NCBI GenBank assembly: GCA_947177345.1
Contig: CAMWUB010000146.1
Span: forward strand, 1 to 5,163
Length of the DNA stretch: 5,163 nt
Direction: 5' to 3'
Origin: an uncultured Ruminococcus sp.
Lineage (GTDB): Bacteria > Bacillota > Clostridia > Oscillospirales > Ruminococcaceae
The notes under the pieces are model-generated. The model was given only the letters and a program-made list of their open reading frames with translations. It did not search any database and was not told the DNA's origin. This document shows, one piece after another, positions 4,735-5,163 of the stretch. The position numbers and the translations under genes are program-made. How positions within the stretch are numbered: position 1 is the stretch's first letter; each line of letters starts with the position of its first letter.

Positions 4735-5163
4735 ATGAAAAAGATACCAACATTATTCAAACGAGTTTTTGACGGAAACAGAATAGTTGACATTCTGCCG
4801 GAAATAACTGAAGGTTGTGAAAAAGCATTCCTGTACGGTGTTGCAACTGTGAAATTTGACGGTGCTTGCTGTGCTGTCATAAACAGAGAACTTTACAGGC
4901 GTTACGATGCTAAGAACGGCAAGCCAGTTCCGGAAGGTGCTATCAAGTGTCAGGCAGAACCCGACCCGATAACCAGACATCTTCCGTGCTGGATAAAGTG
5001 TGACCGCAGGAAGCCGGAAGATAAATGGTTCTGCTCTGCTTACGACACATTATACAGTATGATAAGCAGAAGTTTGCCAGTCGTTTGGAAAGATATTGTG
5101 CGGATTGCGGACGGTACTTACGAGGCAGTAGGAGAACATTTCAACGGCAACCCATATAATCTC
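4735..5163 (+). CDS. RNA ligase, RLIG1/C12orf29-like (partial, runs off the window)
   Basis: The ATG follows AAAGGAGTGAT (4721-4731), and the frame is open for 143 codons to the window edge, so the C-terminus is missing. K40-F-D-G43 (VKFDGACC) is the nucleotidyltransferase motif I of the ATP-dependent ligase superfamily; K40 should carry the AMP. Conserved CC follows, as in the KVDGTCC of vertebrate RLIG1. Further matches recalled from that family are a DxNGxPVPxG-like stretch (DAKNGKPVPEG, 58-68), an HLPCWI segment (82-87) and YEAVGEHFNGNPYNL (129-143), corresponding to the LIGxNINGNPYGL region. Family members join RNA 5'-phosphate to 3'-hydroxyl ends. Motifs IV and V would lie beyond the edge. 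It may repair host or phage RNA cut by nucleases, or act on processed transcripts; both are inference. Gene order places it in the same operon as the 4159 gene. Confidence 0.88.
   Translation, partial: MKKIPTLFKRVFDGNRIVDILPEITEGCEKAFLYGVATVKFDGACCAVINRELYRRYDAKNGKPVPEGAIKCQAEPDPITRHLPCWIKCDRRKPEDKWFCSAYDTLYSMISRSLPVVWKDIVRIADGTYEAVGEHFNGNPYNL

Noticed and set aside
4753..4980. Minus-strand open frame opposite the RNA ligase
   Set aside because: It is antisense to a gene with clear catalytic motifs, and no start signal or protein family is seen.

Overview
The window looks like part of a phage, prophage or integrative/conjugative element from a Gram-positive Clostridia host. A Ruminococcus-like member of the Oscillospiraceae is a guess from gene families and codon style, not from any marker gene. 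Grounds: moderately AT-rich DNA, strong extended Shine-Dalgarno (SD) sites (GGAGGTGAT, AAAGGAGTGA), very tight gene packing, and gene families typical of phage and plasmid accessory modules. Every gene is on the + strand.

Layout. Positions 1-115 are a control region. It holds a perfect consensus sigma-A promoter on the MINUS strand (TTGACA, 17 bp, TATAAT), firing leftwards out of the window, and the leader of the first rightward gene. Next come a winged-helix replication-initiator-like protein (116-919), two conserved unknowns (979-1236, 1252-1698), a phage-type radical SAM protein (1700-2605), a small XRE-family regulator broken by an in-frame TAA (2662-2892), a pentapeptide-repeat protein whose C-terminus appears frameshifted in a (GT)6 run (2874-3548), a Cys-rich small protein (3638-3862), a zinc-ribbon protein with a probable TTG start (3865-4068), an unknown phage-type protein (4159-4713), and the 5' part of an ATP-dependent RNA ligase resembling vertebrate RLIG1/C12orf29 (4735 to the window edge).

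Most notable find: the intergenic stretch 4072-4139 folds as a complete type II hammerhead ribozyme. It has every core nucleotide (GAAA, CTGATGA, a GTC cleavage triplet), three stems, and a 5-bp pseudoknot between loop I and the segment just 3' of stem II. Predicted self-cleavage between 4101 and 4102 would cut the polycistronic message between the zinc-ribbon gene and the unknown/RNA-ligase pair, immediately before the SD of the 4159 gene. An RNA-cleaving element just upstream of an RNA ligase gene is suggestive, but a functional link is only inference.

How the parts fit: the short or coupled gene junctions suggest one rightward transcript, starting with a replication protein and carrying accessory genes (RNA or nucleotide chemistry, regulators, small zinc-binding proteins). 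Two adjacent genes carry apparent lesions (nonsense, dinucleotide slippage), so part of the cargo may be decaying or phase-variable. No stretch longer than 300 bases lacks a gene.
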